Of a stretch of 64,000 nt of DNA, positions 24,520 through 33,352 are shown one piece after another. The DNA comes from Microcaldota archaeon (GTDB lineage Archaea; Micrarchaeota; Micrarchaeia; Micrarchaeales; Micrarchaeaceae). The notes below the pieces were generated by a model. That model saw only the letters and a list, made by a program, of their open reading frames with translations, searched no databases and was not told where the DNA came from. Position 1 is the first letter of the stretch, and each line of letters begins with the position of its first letter. The position numbers and the translations under genes were made by a program. Location: the NCBI GenBank assembly GCA_021797575.1, contig JAJZZN010000003.1, forward strand, positions 1 through 64,000, in the 5' to 3' direction.

Positions 24520-25092
24520 ATGATAATCGATGAAATAAAGATCGAAGCCTGCAAAGGCGTTTACATGCCGCGCGAAGACTCGTACCTGCTTGCCGAGGCT
24601 ACCGAGAAATATGCGAGCGGCAGGGTGCTCGATCTAGGCACAGGTAGCGGAATAAACGGGATAGTCGCGGCAAAGAAAGGCTGTGACGTGACGTTCGCGG
24701 ACGTCAACAGCTTGGCGCTTTCATGCGCAAGGCACAATGCCGAGCTCAACGGGGTAAAGGGCGAATTCATTAGCACCAACCTGTTCAGCAACATAAGCAA
24801 GAAATACAACACCATACTGTTCAATCCCCCGTACCTGCATTCCAAGCCGCTCCAGAACATAAAGAATGTGGACGGTGATGACATTGCCGTGAACGGCGGA
24901 ACCGACGGCCGCGAGCTGATCAACGCCTTCCTTAACACATACGGTAATTATGTGCTTCAGGATCATACAGTGCTGCTTGTTGAAAGCTCGCTTAACAGGT
25001 ATGAGGAGGACGTCAAGATGCACAATGCCGAGATCATAAGCACAAAGCCCTTCATGTTCGAGACCATCGTGGTGCTGAAGATAAGTGATTGA
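24520..25092 (+). CDS. HemK/Mtq2-like N5-glutamine methyltransferase
   Basis: 190 residues. The SAM site VLDLGTGSGINGIVAAKKG is near residue 38 and the catalytic NPPY motif (ILFNPPYLHSKP) near residue 105. NPPY marks methyltransferases that act on planar amide or amino groups, and short archaeal members like this resemble eukaryotic Mtq2, which methylates the GGQ glutamine of release factor eRF1. The next gene starts immediately after the stop (TGAATG). Substrate is inferred from family. Confidence 0.85.
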   Translation: MIIDEIKIEACKGVYMPREDSYLLAEATEKYASGRVLDLGTGSGINGIVAAKKGCDVTFADVNSLALSCARHNAELNGVKGEFISTNLFSNISKKYNTILFNPPYLHSKPLQNIKNVDGDDIAVNGGTDGRELINAFLNTYGNYVLQDHTVLLVESSLNRYEEDVKMHNAEIISTKPFMFETIVVLKISD

Positions 25093-25581
25093 ATGGCAGC
25101 AAATGTTGAATTCGTGGGCATGGAAAAAGATGAAGATACCTCTATAATCATAGGCCATGCGGGATTCATAAAAACGGTCGAGGACCTGTATGAGGCACTT
25201 ACAAATGCGGTGCCGCAGATAAAATTCGGCCTCGCCTTCGCCGAAGCCAGCGGCAAGCGCCTCCTGAGGAGCGACGGCAACGACAAGAAGCTGGAAGAGC
25301 TTGCCCAAAGGAACCTGATGGCGATAAATGCTGGCCATACTTTCCTAATAATGTTCAAAAACGCCTATCCAATAAACGTGGTGAAGCACATACGCGATGT
25401 CAATGAGGTAGTATCAATCTATTGCGCTACTGCAAATCCTGTTTCCGTTGCTATAGCAGAGTACAACGGCAAGCGTGCTGTAGTGGGCATATCGGATGGG
25501 GACACGATGCTCGGAACGGAGGAAGATGCAGACAAGAAGGAACGTCATGACCTTCTGCGCAAAATAGGCTATAAGAAGTAA
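25093..25581 (+). CDS. Adenosine-specific kinase family protein (DUF355/COG1839)
   Basis: 162 residues that match the COG1839 family throughout: IIGHAGFIKTVEDLYEAL, KFGLAFAEASGKRL, NLMAINAGHTFLI, VNEVVSIYCATANPVSV and GVVGISDG-like VVGISDGDTML. The family is labelled adenosine-specific kinase after structural work; its cellular role is poorly known. It begins directly at the end of the methyltransferase gene, so the two are cotranscribed. Confidence 0.85.
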   Translation: MAANVEFVGMEKDEDTSIIIGHAGFIKTVEDLYEALTNAVPQIKFGLAFAEASGKRLLRSDGNDKKLEELAQRNLMAINAGHTFLIMFKNAYPINVVKHIRDVNEVVSIYCATANPVSVAIAEYNGKRAVVGISDGDTMLGTEEDADKKERHDLLRKIGYKK

Positions 25582-25593
25582 TGAAGCCTTTTG

Positions 25594-27213
25594 CTACAGC
25601 GCGCTCTTGCCTTCCCTCTTTGCAATGCTTGCCTTGACAAATTCCACGAACAGAGGCGCAGGCCGGCCCGGTGTGGACTTTAATTCAGGATGTGCCTGCG
25701 TGCCTATTCCGAACGAATCTTTCCACTCTACGGTTTCGACCAATCTGTCCATCGGAGTCACGCTTGATATGACGAATCCGTGATTCTCCATATCCTTTAT
25801 GTATTTATTATTGAACTCATACCTGTGCCTATGCCTCTCGTGGAAGGCATCGCTTTTGTAGGCCCTATAAGCAATCGAATCCTTCTTTATTATCCGCCCC
25901 TCCCACGTGCCCAGCCTCATGGTTGCGCCTTTGTACTCCTGGCGCCGCTGCGAAGGCAGTGTGTATATGATTTTGTACCGTGTCTTGGGATCAAATTCGG
26001 TAGAGTTGGCGCCTTTCATGCCGCACACATTCCTTGCGTATTCTATAGACATAAGCTGCATTCCAAGGCACAGGCCCAAGTACGGTGTCTTGCTTTCACG
26101 TGCATATGATATCGCATTTATCATGCCCTCTATGCCTCTCTTTCCGAAACCTCCGGGCACTATTACCCCATCCAAATCCTCAAGGTATTTGCGCCCATCA
26201 CCGTTTTCAAGCGATTCCGACTCTACCCACCTTATATTTACCCTGGCATCTAGCGCAGCGCCTGAATGCACCAATGCCTCCTTGACGCTTATATACGCAT
26301 CGCGCAGTTCGACATACTTGCCTACTATCCCAACATTAACCTCCTTTTTGGGATGCAGCAAAGCATCATTGAGCTTCTTCAGCCTGTTCAGCTTCTCCTT
26401 CGATATGCTCCTCTTGCTCAGGCCAAGCTCATCTATTAGCATCTTGTCAAATCCCTGATCCATGAAATGCAACGGTATGGTATAAAGGTGCGACATGGTG
26501 GAATCATCAAATATGTGCGATTCGTCAATACTAGTGAAAAGAGAGAGCTTCGTCTTGGTCTTTTTCTGCAACTCTCCTTCAGTCCTGCAGAAAAGGAAAG
26601 TCGGCTTTATGCCAAGGGCCATCATGGCTCTATAAGCTATCTGCGTTGGCTTGGTCTTCTGCTCCCCTACCACGTCAAGGAGGGGCAGGTATGTCAATGA
26701 TGCAAATACTACTTTTTCCTTAAGCGTAAGCTGCCTAATTGCCTCAATGAAATAACTGTTCTCTATGTCGCCAAGTGTTCCACCTACCTCTATGACCATT
26801 ACATCGAGGTCGTTCTTCTCTGCAATCCCCTTTATCCTTGTCAGAATTTCGTTTGTGAGATGCGGTATTATCTGCACATCTTCGCCAAGATACTCGCCTT
26901 TCCTCTCTTTCTTTATTATAGTGCTGAACAGCTTGCCTCCTGTTATCGAAAGATCTCCAAACAGCGGCTTTTCAAGGAACCTCTCATACATGCCGAAATC
27001 CATGTCTACTTCGCTCTTGTCGTCAAGTACAAAGACCTCCCCATGCCTGTAGGGGTTCATGGTGCCGCAATCGTAATTGAGATATCCGTCGAATTTTACT
27101 GGCAGAACCTTATACCCGTACATATCGAGTATTTTCAGTATAGAAGAAGTTATCAGGCCTTTTCCCATGCCGCTCATGAGCGACCCCGTCACAACAACAA
27201 ACTTGGTTCGCAT
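25594..27213 (-). CDS. pyrG: CTP synthase
   Basis: CTP synthase makes CTP from UTP with glutamine as nitrogen source. The synthetase domain begins MRTKFVVVTGSLMSGMGKGL and contains DGYLNYDCGTMNPYRHGEVF. The glutaminase domain has the oxyanion and nucleophile region PYLGLCLGMQLM (catalytic Cys) and the closing HPE motif (GTQAHPELKSTP). About 539 residues is normal. The ATG at 27213 is favoured because a TATA element (TATTTATTA) about 25 bases ahead implies a leaderless message. It converges on the COG1839 gene. Confidence 0.96.
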   Translation of the reverse strand: MRTKFVVVTGSLMSGMGKGLITSSILKILDMYGYKVLPVKFDGYLNYDCGTMNPYRHGEVFVLDDKSEVDMDFGMYERFLEKPLFGDLSITGGKLFSTIIKKERKGEYLGEDVQIIPHLTNEILTRIKGIAEKNDLDVMVIEVGGTLGDIENSYFIEAIRQLTLKEKVVFASLTYLPLLDVVGEQKTKPTQIAYRAMMALGIKPTFLFCRTEGELQKKTKTKLSLFTSIDESHIFDDSTMSHLYTIPLHFMDQGFDKMLIDELGLSKRSISKEKLNRLKKLNDALLHPKKEVNVGIVGKYVELRDAYISVKEALVHSGAALDARVNIRWVESESLENGDGRKYLEDLDGVIVPGGFGKRGIEGMINAISYARESKTPYLGLCLGMQLMSIEYARNVCGMKGANSTEFDPKTRYKIIYTLPSQRRQEYKGATMRLGTWEGRIIKKDSIAYRAYKSDAFHERHRHRYEFNNKYIKDMENHGFVISSVTPMDRLVETVEWKDSFGIGTQAHPELKSTPGRPAPLFVEFVKASIAKREGKSAL

Positions 27214-27364
27214 GTAAATCATTTACTAATAAATAATAAATACCTTTTCAAATTCCAACCACATGCATGCTTCGTATACACGCAGTGCTTTATGTGGCAT
27301 TAACAGCACAATGTGTAAAATTGCGAGCAGCAAGACTTATTAATTGATAAAACGATTATCAACT

Positions 27365-28300
27365 ATGCAATACGTGAAATTCGACCATGCCAACGAGAAA
27401 GTCAGCGCAATCGGGGTCGGTACATGGAAGCTTGGCAAAAATCCAAAAGCCGAATTGCAAGCGCTGCGATATGCCATATCAAACGGTGTCAATTTCATAG
27501 ACACTGCAGAAATGTACGGCACAGAAGGCTTGGTCGGCTCAGCCATCGAGGGCACGGATAGGAAATCGCTGTTCATAGCCACAAAGGTTTCGCCGCATAA
27601 TTTCCATTATTCGGATGTCATGCGCGCGTGCGAGGCAAGCCTGTCAAGGCTCGGCACCGACTACATAGACCTGTATCAGCTCCATTGGCCGAACCATTCA
27701 ATTCCTATAAGCGAGACGATGTCTGCCATGGAAAAGCTTGCAGACGAGGGCAAGATAAAGCACATAGGGGTAAGCAATTTCTCTGTGGGAGAACTGCAGG
27801 AAGCGCAGGCAGCGATGAAGGAGCACAAGATTGTATCCAATCAGGTCGAATACAGTGTGTTCGTGCGGTCCATAGAGAAAGAAGGGCTGCCAGAGTACTG
27901 CCGTAAGAACGACATAGCAATAATAGCGTACAGCCCATTGGCGCGAGGCCTTATATCAAAGGACAGCGATTCAAAAATAAGCGAAGCACTGGAATCGATA
28001 GCTAAAAAGCATAAAGTGTCTGCTGCGCAAGTGGCATTGAACTGGCTGGTATCAAAGGGCAATGTGATACCAATACCAAAGGCGTCAAGCACGGAGCACA
28101 TGAAAGAAAATGTTGCCTCCACAGAATTTACGCTGGACGCTTCCGATATCGCAGAGATAGACGGCACTGCTAACCGCAGGAGGCCCATAGGCGGTGTGTT
28201 CAGGCCTCTGCTGAAGAAAAATGCGGCATGGTCGAGGATAATGACAAAGATGAACAGCAAAAATGCTAAAACCAACGGTGCTGAGATTGGAGAGAAATGA
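27365..28300 (+). CDS. Aldo/keto reductase
   Basis: About 311 residues from the ATG at 27365; a TATA-like TTATTAATT 25-30 bases upstream fits a leaderless start. Family landmarks are GVGTWKLG, the catalytic Tyr in FIDTAEMYGTE, LYQLHWPN, HIGVSNFS and the NADP-binding IPIPKASS. Aldo/keto reductases reduce sugars or other carbonyls with NADPH; the substrate is unknown. The C-terminal 40 residues are basic and not typical. The gene ends inside the start of the proton ATPase gene. Confidence 0.9.
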   Translation: MQYVKFDHANEKVSAIGVGTWKLGKNPKAELQALRYAISNGVNFIDTAEMYGTEGLVGSAIEGTDRKSLFIATKVSPHNFHYSDVMRACEASLSRLGTDYIDLYQLHWPNHSIPISETMSAMEKLADEGKIKHIGVSNFSVGELQEAQAAMKEHKIVSNQVEYSVFVRSIEKEGLPEYCRKNDIAIIAYSPLARGLISKDSDSKISEALESIAKKHKVSAAQVALNWLVSKGNVIPIPKASSTEHMKENVASTEFTLDASDIAEIDGTANRRRPIGGVFRPLLKKNAAWSRIMTKMNSKNAKTNGAEIGEK

Positions 28301-30686
28301 GGGTAGCATAAGCGACGCCAAGAAGGCAATAAGGGAACAGTCAACGTCGCTAAAGGAAGGGCTTACAGAGGCGGAAGCCTCAAAGAGGCTGGAGAAATAC
28401 GGCCCCAACGAAATCGTAGAGAAAAAGAAAAGCGCAATAGCGCTGCTCGCCAAGAAATTCTACGGGCCCATACCATTCATGCTCGAGATAATCATAATAC
28501 TTACTTATTTCCTCAAGGACTTCAAGGACTTCTACATAATACTTGCATTGTTGATATTCAATGGCATAGTCAGTTTCATAGAGGAAAAAAATGCCGATAA
28601 CTCAATAGAGCTGCTCAAGAACAGGCTGCGTGTCAGTGCGCGGGTCCTCAGGTCAGGGGCATGGTCAATAAAGCCTGCAAAGGACATAGTACCCGGTGAC
28701 ATAATCCGCCTTCGCTTGGGGGACGTAGTGCCTGCCGATGGGGTGGCTGTATCATCAGACGGCCTAAGGGCGGACCAGTCCGTCCTGACAGGCGAGACCA
28801 TGCCATCCAAGAAAGGCGTAGGAGACAAGGTATATTCGGGGTCTGTAATAACAGGAGGCGAAGGTCTGTGCGTAGTCACCGCCACCGGCTATGGCACATA
28901 TTACGGCAAGACAACCAAGCTTGTGCAGGAAGCCAAGCCAAAGCTGCACCTTCAGACACTGATAGTTGATGTTGTGCGCTACCTTATAATAATGGACTTG
29001 GTGCTCGTATCGCTGCTCTTCATAATAGCAACATACTTATTCGGGTATTCACCCATAGAGCTGCTGCCTTTCATACTGGTAGTGGTCATAGCGTCAGTGC
29101 CTGTGGCTTTGCCTGCAGCATTTACCGTTACTATGGCTACCGGCACAGAGAAGCTTGCGGCAAAGTCCGTGCTTGTAACTAAGCTCGAGGCTATAGAAGA
29201 GGCCTCAACGGTAAACGTGATATGCTTCGACAAGACCGGCACAATAACGGAGAACAAGCTTGAGGTCAAGGAGGTTTTTGTAGTAAACGGGGCGAGCGAG
29301 AAGGATGTGATGCTTGCTGCATCACTGTGTTCAAGAAGGGCGGACAACGACCCCATAGACAATGCGGTTCTCGACTATGCTGCGAAGCTCGGCATAAAAA
29401 CGTCCGATTATGAAGTGAAGAAGTTCGTGCCCTTCCAACCGAAGACCAAGGAAGCAAGCGCTACCGTGCAGCACGGAGGCAAAAGGTTCACAGTATCAAA
29501 AGGCGCAGTGCCTGTGCTTCTTTCGGATATACATACGGAAGGGAAGACCGCGTCACTGCTGAACCGCAAGACCGAAGAATTTTCCAGGAACAAGTTCAGG
29601 ACAATAGCGGTTTCGACATATGTTTCGGGCAAGCCTAGGATAATCGGCATAATAGCGCTGTACGACAAGCCCAGGAAGGACTCCAAAGAGCTGATAAAGG
29701 AGCTGAAGTCCTTGGGCATCAAGGTGAAGATGCTCACCGGCGACGACGTGAACATAGCAGAGGAGATAGCAAAAGAGGTAGGGATAGATGGCAAGGTAAT
29801 GAGCGTGAATGAGCTGAAGGGCAAGACAGAGGACCAAGTCAAGGACATGATAGATGAGACAGAGGTGTTCGCCGAGATATATCCAGACGACAAGTTTACC
29901 ATAGTCAAGGCGCTGCAGGACAAGGGCTACAGGGTAAGCATGACAGGGGACGGAGTCAACGACGCCCCCGCATTGAAGCAGGCCGAAGTCGGCATAGCCG
30001 TGGAGAACGCTACGGATGTAGCTAAGAGCGTCGCAGCGATTGTCCTGGAGAAGAACGGTGTGGAGGTCATAGTCGACATGATAAAGGAAAGCAGGATGAT
30101 ATTCGAGCGCATGATGACCTACACGATAACAAAGATAACCCGTGTTATACAGATACTGTTCTTCATATTCATAGCGTTCATGCTCCTCAGGTCGATGCCC
30201 ATCCTGCCGTTCGAGCTCATACTGCTGATATTCACAAACGACATAGTCAACATAAGCGTTGCTACAGACCATACCAAATACTCCATCAAGCCCGATGTGT
30301 GGAAAATCAGATCGCTGATTAACATCTCGCTTCTGCTAGGCATATCGATGCTTGCAGTGTCGCTTGCATTCATACCAATCGCAAGATACCTGGTTCTCGG
30401 CCTCGCGGCATTCCAGACCTTTGCATTCCTTATGATAAACGTGACTGACAACATACTGTTCTACGGCATAAGGGCGCGCTCCAAGGCGTTCGGCATAAGG
30501 CCCAGCTCCAAGCTCGTCGCTGCTTCCATAGGAGGTGTGCTGTTCGGCATATTAATATCCTACTACGGAATAATAGTGCATCCGATAAGTGTATATACAA
30601 TACTAGTGCTCCTGGTCGCGGCAGCCGCATTCATGGCGCTGTTCAATGTTGCACGCGTATACATATTCAAAGCCCATAACGTGTGA
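28263..30686 (+). CDS. P-type proton-pumping ATPase (P3A)
   Basis: 807 residues, compact like the plasma-membrane H+-ATPases of plants, fungi and acidophilic archaea. The phosphorylation motif CFDKTGTITENK places the aspartate at about 323. TGET, MLTGDD and MTGDGVNDAPALKQAE are all present, with four membrane helices before and about six after the cytoplasmic loops. The short N- and C-terminal tails lack heavy-metal motifs. The helix after GDGVNDAP and the VALPAAF segment (about 282) fit the proton-pump class. It overlaps the aldo/keto reductase gene by 38 bases. Its probable job is proton export. Confidence 0.9.
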   Translation: MLKPTVLRLERNEGSISDAKKAIREQSTSLKEGLTEAEASKRLEKYGPNEIVEKKKSAIALLAKKFYGPIPFMLEIIIILTYFLKDFKDFYIILALLIFNGIVSFIEEKNADNSIELLKNRLRVSARVLRSGAWSIKPAKDIVPGDIIRLRLGDVVPADGVAVSSDGLRADQSVLTGETMPSKKGVGDKVYSGSVITGGEGLCVVTATGYGTYYGKTTKLVQEAKPKLHLQTLIVDVVRYLIIMDLVLVSLLFIIATYLFGYSPIELLPFILVVVIASVPVALPAAFTVTMATGTEKLAAKSVLVTKLEAIEEASTVNVICFDKTGTITENKLEVKEVFVVNGASEKDVMLAASLCSRRADNDPIDNAVLDYAAKLGIKTSDYEVKKFVPFQPKTKEASATVQHGGKRFTVSKGAVPVLLSDIHTEGKTASLLNRKTEEFSRNKFRTIAVSTYVSGKPRIIGIIALYDKPRKDSKELIKELKSLGIKVKMLTGDDVNIAEEIAKEVGIDGKVMSVNELKGKTEDQVKDMIDETEVFAEIYPDDKFTIVKALQDKGYRVSMTGDGVNDAPALKQAEVGIAVENATDVAKSVAAIVLEKNGVEVIVDMIKESRMIFERMMTYTITKITRVIQILFFIFIAFMLLRSMPILPFELILLIFTNDIVNISVATDHTKYSIKPDVWKIRSLINISLLLGISMLAVSLAFIPIARYLVLGLAAFQTFAFLMINVTDNILFYGIRARSKAFGIRPSSKLVAASIGGVLFGILISYYGIIVHPISVYTILVLLVAAAAFMALFNVARVYIFKAHNV

Positions 30687-30762
30687 TTAGGGCTATACTA
30701 AAGTATACCTATCATAAATCAAGCTTTTTATTCATGCCATGCGCTATAATGCGGGTGAATAT

Positions 30763-31875
30763 ATGAAGTGCTTGAATAGCAAGGCGTACTATTTCCCATT
30801 ATACTTGGTAGCAGCTATGGTTGCATTCATGGCGATATCCTCAGGCTATGCATATGCTTCCGGAATCGGCACATCGCAGATACAGATCAATCCGAGCACG
30901 GCAAGCGTGCATGCAGGCAGCTCCACTTCAATAGGATATACTGTAAGGCTCACAAGCGGAACTACTTGGGGCACAACCATAAGTGCAGCAGACGCTTCAC
31001 AGCTGTCTTCTGATGGCATAGGTATATCATTCAGCAATTCCTATGCGGATCCCACTTATTCTGGCACGATGACGATAACCACGTCAAGCTCGACAAAGGC
31101 CGGCACATACAATGTGACCCTTGAGGCTACAGGCGACGACCCGTCTACCGGCACCACCACATTTTCATTGGTAGTATTGGCCCCGTCAAGCAGCTCCTCA
31201 ACGACTACCACAACTGTGCCGCCAGTCGGCGTGCCTGAATTCAATCTGATAAACAAGTCCACGAAGCTAATAAATGCGTCTGTCGGCGGCAATATTTCTA
31301 TCGGCAGCCTCTTGTCCGCAAGGATCAGGCCTGGAACATACGCACTGATAAACGGGAGCATGGTCTCATCATACAATTTCTCATTGGCACTGTTCACGAG
31401 CTCAAACGTCACTAGCCCGCCAAATGAAAGCAGCTACGTGCCTGGAGGGGCATACGCATTCGAGGTAAACAACCAGATAACTCCAAGCATAGAATTCGTA
31501 AACTCATCGGGGAAACCCTATGCGGTGATAAGCACAGTTGCGGCAAATTATAGCACAACTACGTGGACATTCCTCGGAGGCACTTTCAACGGTACGGCTT
31601 ACAAGGGCGGCAAATATGCATTCGCCGATGTATGGAACCATGTGAATTCGACTACCATGGTCAATACGCAGTTCGTCAAGCCCGTCATGTGGGTATTCGA
31701 GACCAATACAACCACCCATACTACTACATCTACCGCTCCAGCATCAACAACCACTGCGCCCCCTACAAAGACCACTGCGCCCCCTACTACTTCATACACT
31801 GATTATTACATAGCCATTGCAGTAGTAATAATCATAATAGCGGTAATCGCAGCGCTGCTTTTGAGGAAGAAATGA
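30763..31875 (+). CDS. Secreted, Thr/Ser-rich surface protein anchored at the C-terminus
   Basis: About 370 residues from the ATG at 30763. A signal peptide (hydrophobic core LYLVAAMVAFMAI, cleaved after YAYA or nearby) leads into a beta-rich extracellular part with many N-glycosylation sequons. A Thr/Pro-rich stalk follows (about 325-350), then a single membrane helix YYIAIAVVIIIIAVIAALLL ending in RKK. This is the plan of archaeal surface-layer or adhesion proteins. The sequons would suit the AglB in this window. Exact function is unknown. The next gene overlaps by 4 bases. Confidence 0.7.
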   Translation: MKCLNSKAYYFPLYLVAAMVAFMAISSGYAYASGIGTSQIQINPSTASVHAGSSTSIGYTVRLTSGTTWGTTISAADASQLSSDGIGISFSNSYADPTYSGTMTITTSSSTKAGTYNVTLEATGDDPSTGTTTFSLVVLAPSSSSSTTTTTVPPVGVPEFNLINKSTKLINASVGGNISIGSLLSARIRPGTYALINGSMVSSYNFSLALFTSSNVTSPPNESSYVPGGAYAFEVNNQITPSIEFVNSSGKPYAVISTVAANYSTTTWTFLGGTFNGTAYKGGKYAFADVWNHVNSTTMVNTQFVKPVMWVFETNTTTHTTTSTAPASTTTAPPTKTTAPPTTSYTDYYIAIAVVIIIIAVIAALLLRKK

Positions 31876-32327
31876 TTACGGTGCGCAAGATGGGGATTCC
31901 GAAACCTTTGTATATATCTGTAGCGATTGAGTTCATAGCAGGCCTGTACCTGCTTCTATTCGACAAGCTGCTGTTCAGCCTCGGCCTTCTGCACTGGTTC
32001 GGCCTGCTGTTGTTCCTGCTGCTGAATGCATTGCTGCTTCTGGGTAGCATGGGCAAGCTCAGGGGCGCTGAGAGCACATACATGAAAATAATGTCAGGCA
32101 TAAACATTCTCGGCTTCATATTGTTCATTCTCGATGCAGCGTTCGGCCTGCCATTCACCAAGTTCAACCCAGGCATAAGCCTCAACTCGAATATAGGGTG
32201 GTCATACCTCTTCGGTTTCGGTACCAACGCAGTGTCATCATTCAGCACTTCCTTTGGATTCACCGTGCTGCTGCTGACAGCGCTCATATCAGGCATTTGG
32301 TTCGCATACCTGTCGCGAAAGCGCTAA
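31872..32327 (+). CDS. Four-helix membrane protein, unknown
   Basis: 151 residues with four hydrophobic segments (about 12-30, 35-58, 74-90 and 120-145) and short polar loops. No motif recognised. The start overlaps the stop of the surface-protein gene (ATGA), so the two are translationally coupled and may act together at the membrane. Confidence 0.6.
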   Translation: MITVRKMGIPKPLYISVAIEFIAGLYLLLFDKLLFSLGLLHWFGLLLFLLLNALLLLGSMGKLRGAESTYMKIMSGINILGFILFILDAAFGLPFTKFNPGISLNSNIGWSYLFGFGTNAVSSFSTSFGFTVLLLTALISGIWFAYLSRKR

Positions 32328-32407
32328 ATTCCATAACTAAGCAAAATATATTAAATTGTTCGCTCTTAAATACTACTACTTATAGCTTATGCTCATCAGT
32401 GATGCAC

Positions 32408-32914
32408 ATGGGTGCTTATAAAAACATAAGAGAGACTCTAATAAACGAGTACAAAGCGAGGGATGACCTCTACAAGAGCAAGATAGCCGAATGGTCCGGC
32501 GACCAGACTGTCGCTAGGATAGAAAAGCCCTCCAATATACCGAGAGCCAGGGAGCTCGGCTACAAGGCAAAGGAAGGCATACTAGTGGTGAGGGTCAAGG
32601 TTGTCAAGGGAAAGCGCAAGAGGCCCAAGGCCGATGGAGGCAGGAAACCCTCGAAAGCGGGAAGGTTCTATGCTAGGGCAAAATCCCTGCAGTCCATAGC
32701 GGAAGAGAGGGCTGCAAGAAAATTCACCAACTGCGAAGTCATAAATTCATATTCCGTTGGGCAGTCAGGAACCCACTCGTTCTATGAGGTCATACTCGCA
32801 GACAGGCAGAATCCTGCGCTCAGGAAAGACAAGGAGTACAGGAATCTTGTAAGCAAACGCGGAAGAGCTTTCAGGGGCATGACGAGCTCCGGGAGGAAGC
32901 ATGCGCAGAAGTGA
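32408..32914 (+). CDS. rpl15e: Ribosomal protein L15e
   Basis: About 168 residues. The start MGAYKNIRETL is typical of the family and follows a GTGATG site; an in-frame ATG 6 bases up is the alternative, and the longer open frame ahead is not coding. Other marks are RARELGYKAKEGILVVRVKV, GGRKPSKAGRF and the C-terminal RGRAFRGMTSSGRKHAQK. It belongs to the large subunit. The Pcc1 gene follows at once. Confidence 0.94.
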   Translation: MGAYKNIRETLINEYKARDDLYKSKIAEWSGDQTVARIEKPSNIPRARELGYKAKEGILVVRVKVVKGKRKRPKADGGRKPSKAGRFYARAKSLQSIAEERAARKFTNCEVINSYSVGQSGTHSFYEVILADRQNPALRKDKEYRNLVSKRGRAFRGMTSSGRKHAQK

Positions 32915-32918
32915 TGCG

Positions 32919-33155
32919 ATGCCCAAAGGCACGTACTCGTCAAAGCTGCACATCTCAAAACTGCCAGGCTTGGACTACTCAAAGATAATAGACGTAAAGA
33001 GCAAGTACAAGCGCAGCAGCATATCGGTCAAAGAAGGCGAATCATCAATAGAATTCAGGATAGGCGCGGAAGATCCTGTGGCCCTGAGGGCATCGGTGAA
33101 CGCAGTGATGCGCAGCATAGAGATAATAGAGAATGCCTACAGGGCGAGGATATAG
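32919..33155 (+). CDS. KEOPS complex subunit Pcc1
   Basis: About 78 residues from the ATG at 32919 (GTGAT 3 bases ahead); an upstream ATG at 32901 overlaps L15e. The C-terminal ALRASVNAVMRSIEIIENAY matches the Pcc1 helix, which forms the dimer interface in KEOPS, the complex that makes t6A37 in tRNAs reading ANN codons. The other subunits (Kae1, Bud32, Cgi121) are not in this window. Identification is by one short conserved stretch plus size. Confidence 0.75.
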   Translation: MPKGTYSSKLHISKLPGLDYSKIIDVKSKYKRSSISVKEGESSIEFRIGAEDPVALRASVNAVMRSIEIIENAYRARI

Positions 33156-33224
33156 GCAATAGCAAAATCAGGCCCGAAAGTCCGAGAGGAAGCGCGTAAA
33201 AATATTCCGCAATTCGAGAAAAGT

Positions 33225-33317
33225 AAAAATATATAAATGTGCTGGTGTAAAAGATATATGACTGCTGATATATTCCTTATTTCAGTCAGGCTTGGCGGAT
33301 TGGCTGCTGCCATGTGA
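33225..33317 (+). promoter_or_regulatory. Promoter with 19-codon leader ORF ahead of L3
   Basis: A TATA element (AAAAATATATAAATG) is followed 25 bases later by an ATG (33258) opening MTADIFLISVRLGGLAAAM then TGA. The first bases can also fold (TGACTG with CAGTCA). A second TATA-like GCTTAAGTA sits 25 bases ahead of the L3 start. So the ribosomal operon may have two promoters and a leader peptide, or the leader RNA may regulate it. Confidence 0.35.
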
Positions 33318-33352
33318 AAGTTTGCTTAAGTACGAATTAGAAGTGTTTATCT

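Noticed and set aside
32198-32407. Long N-terminal extension of L15e
   Set aside because: The extra 68 codons overlap the preceding membrane protein gene, and the family start MGAYK at 32408 has a ribosome site.
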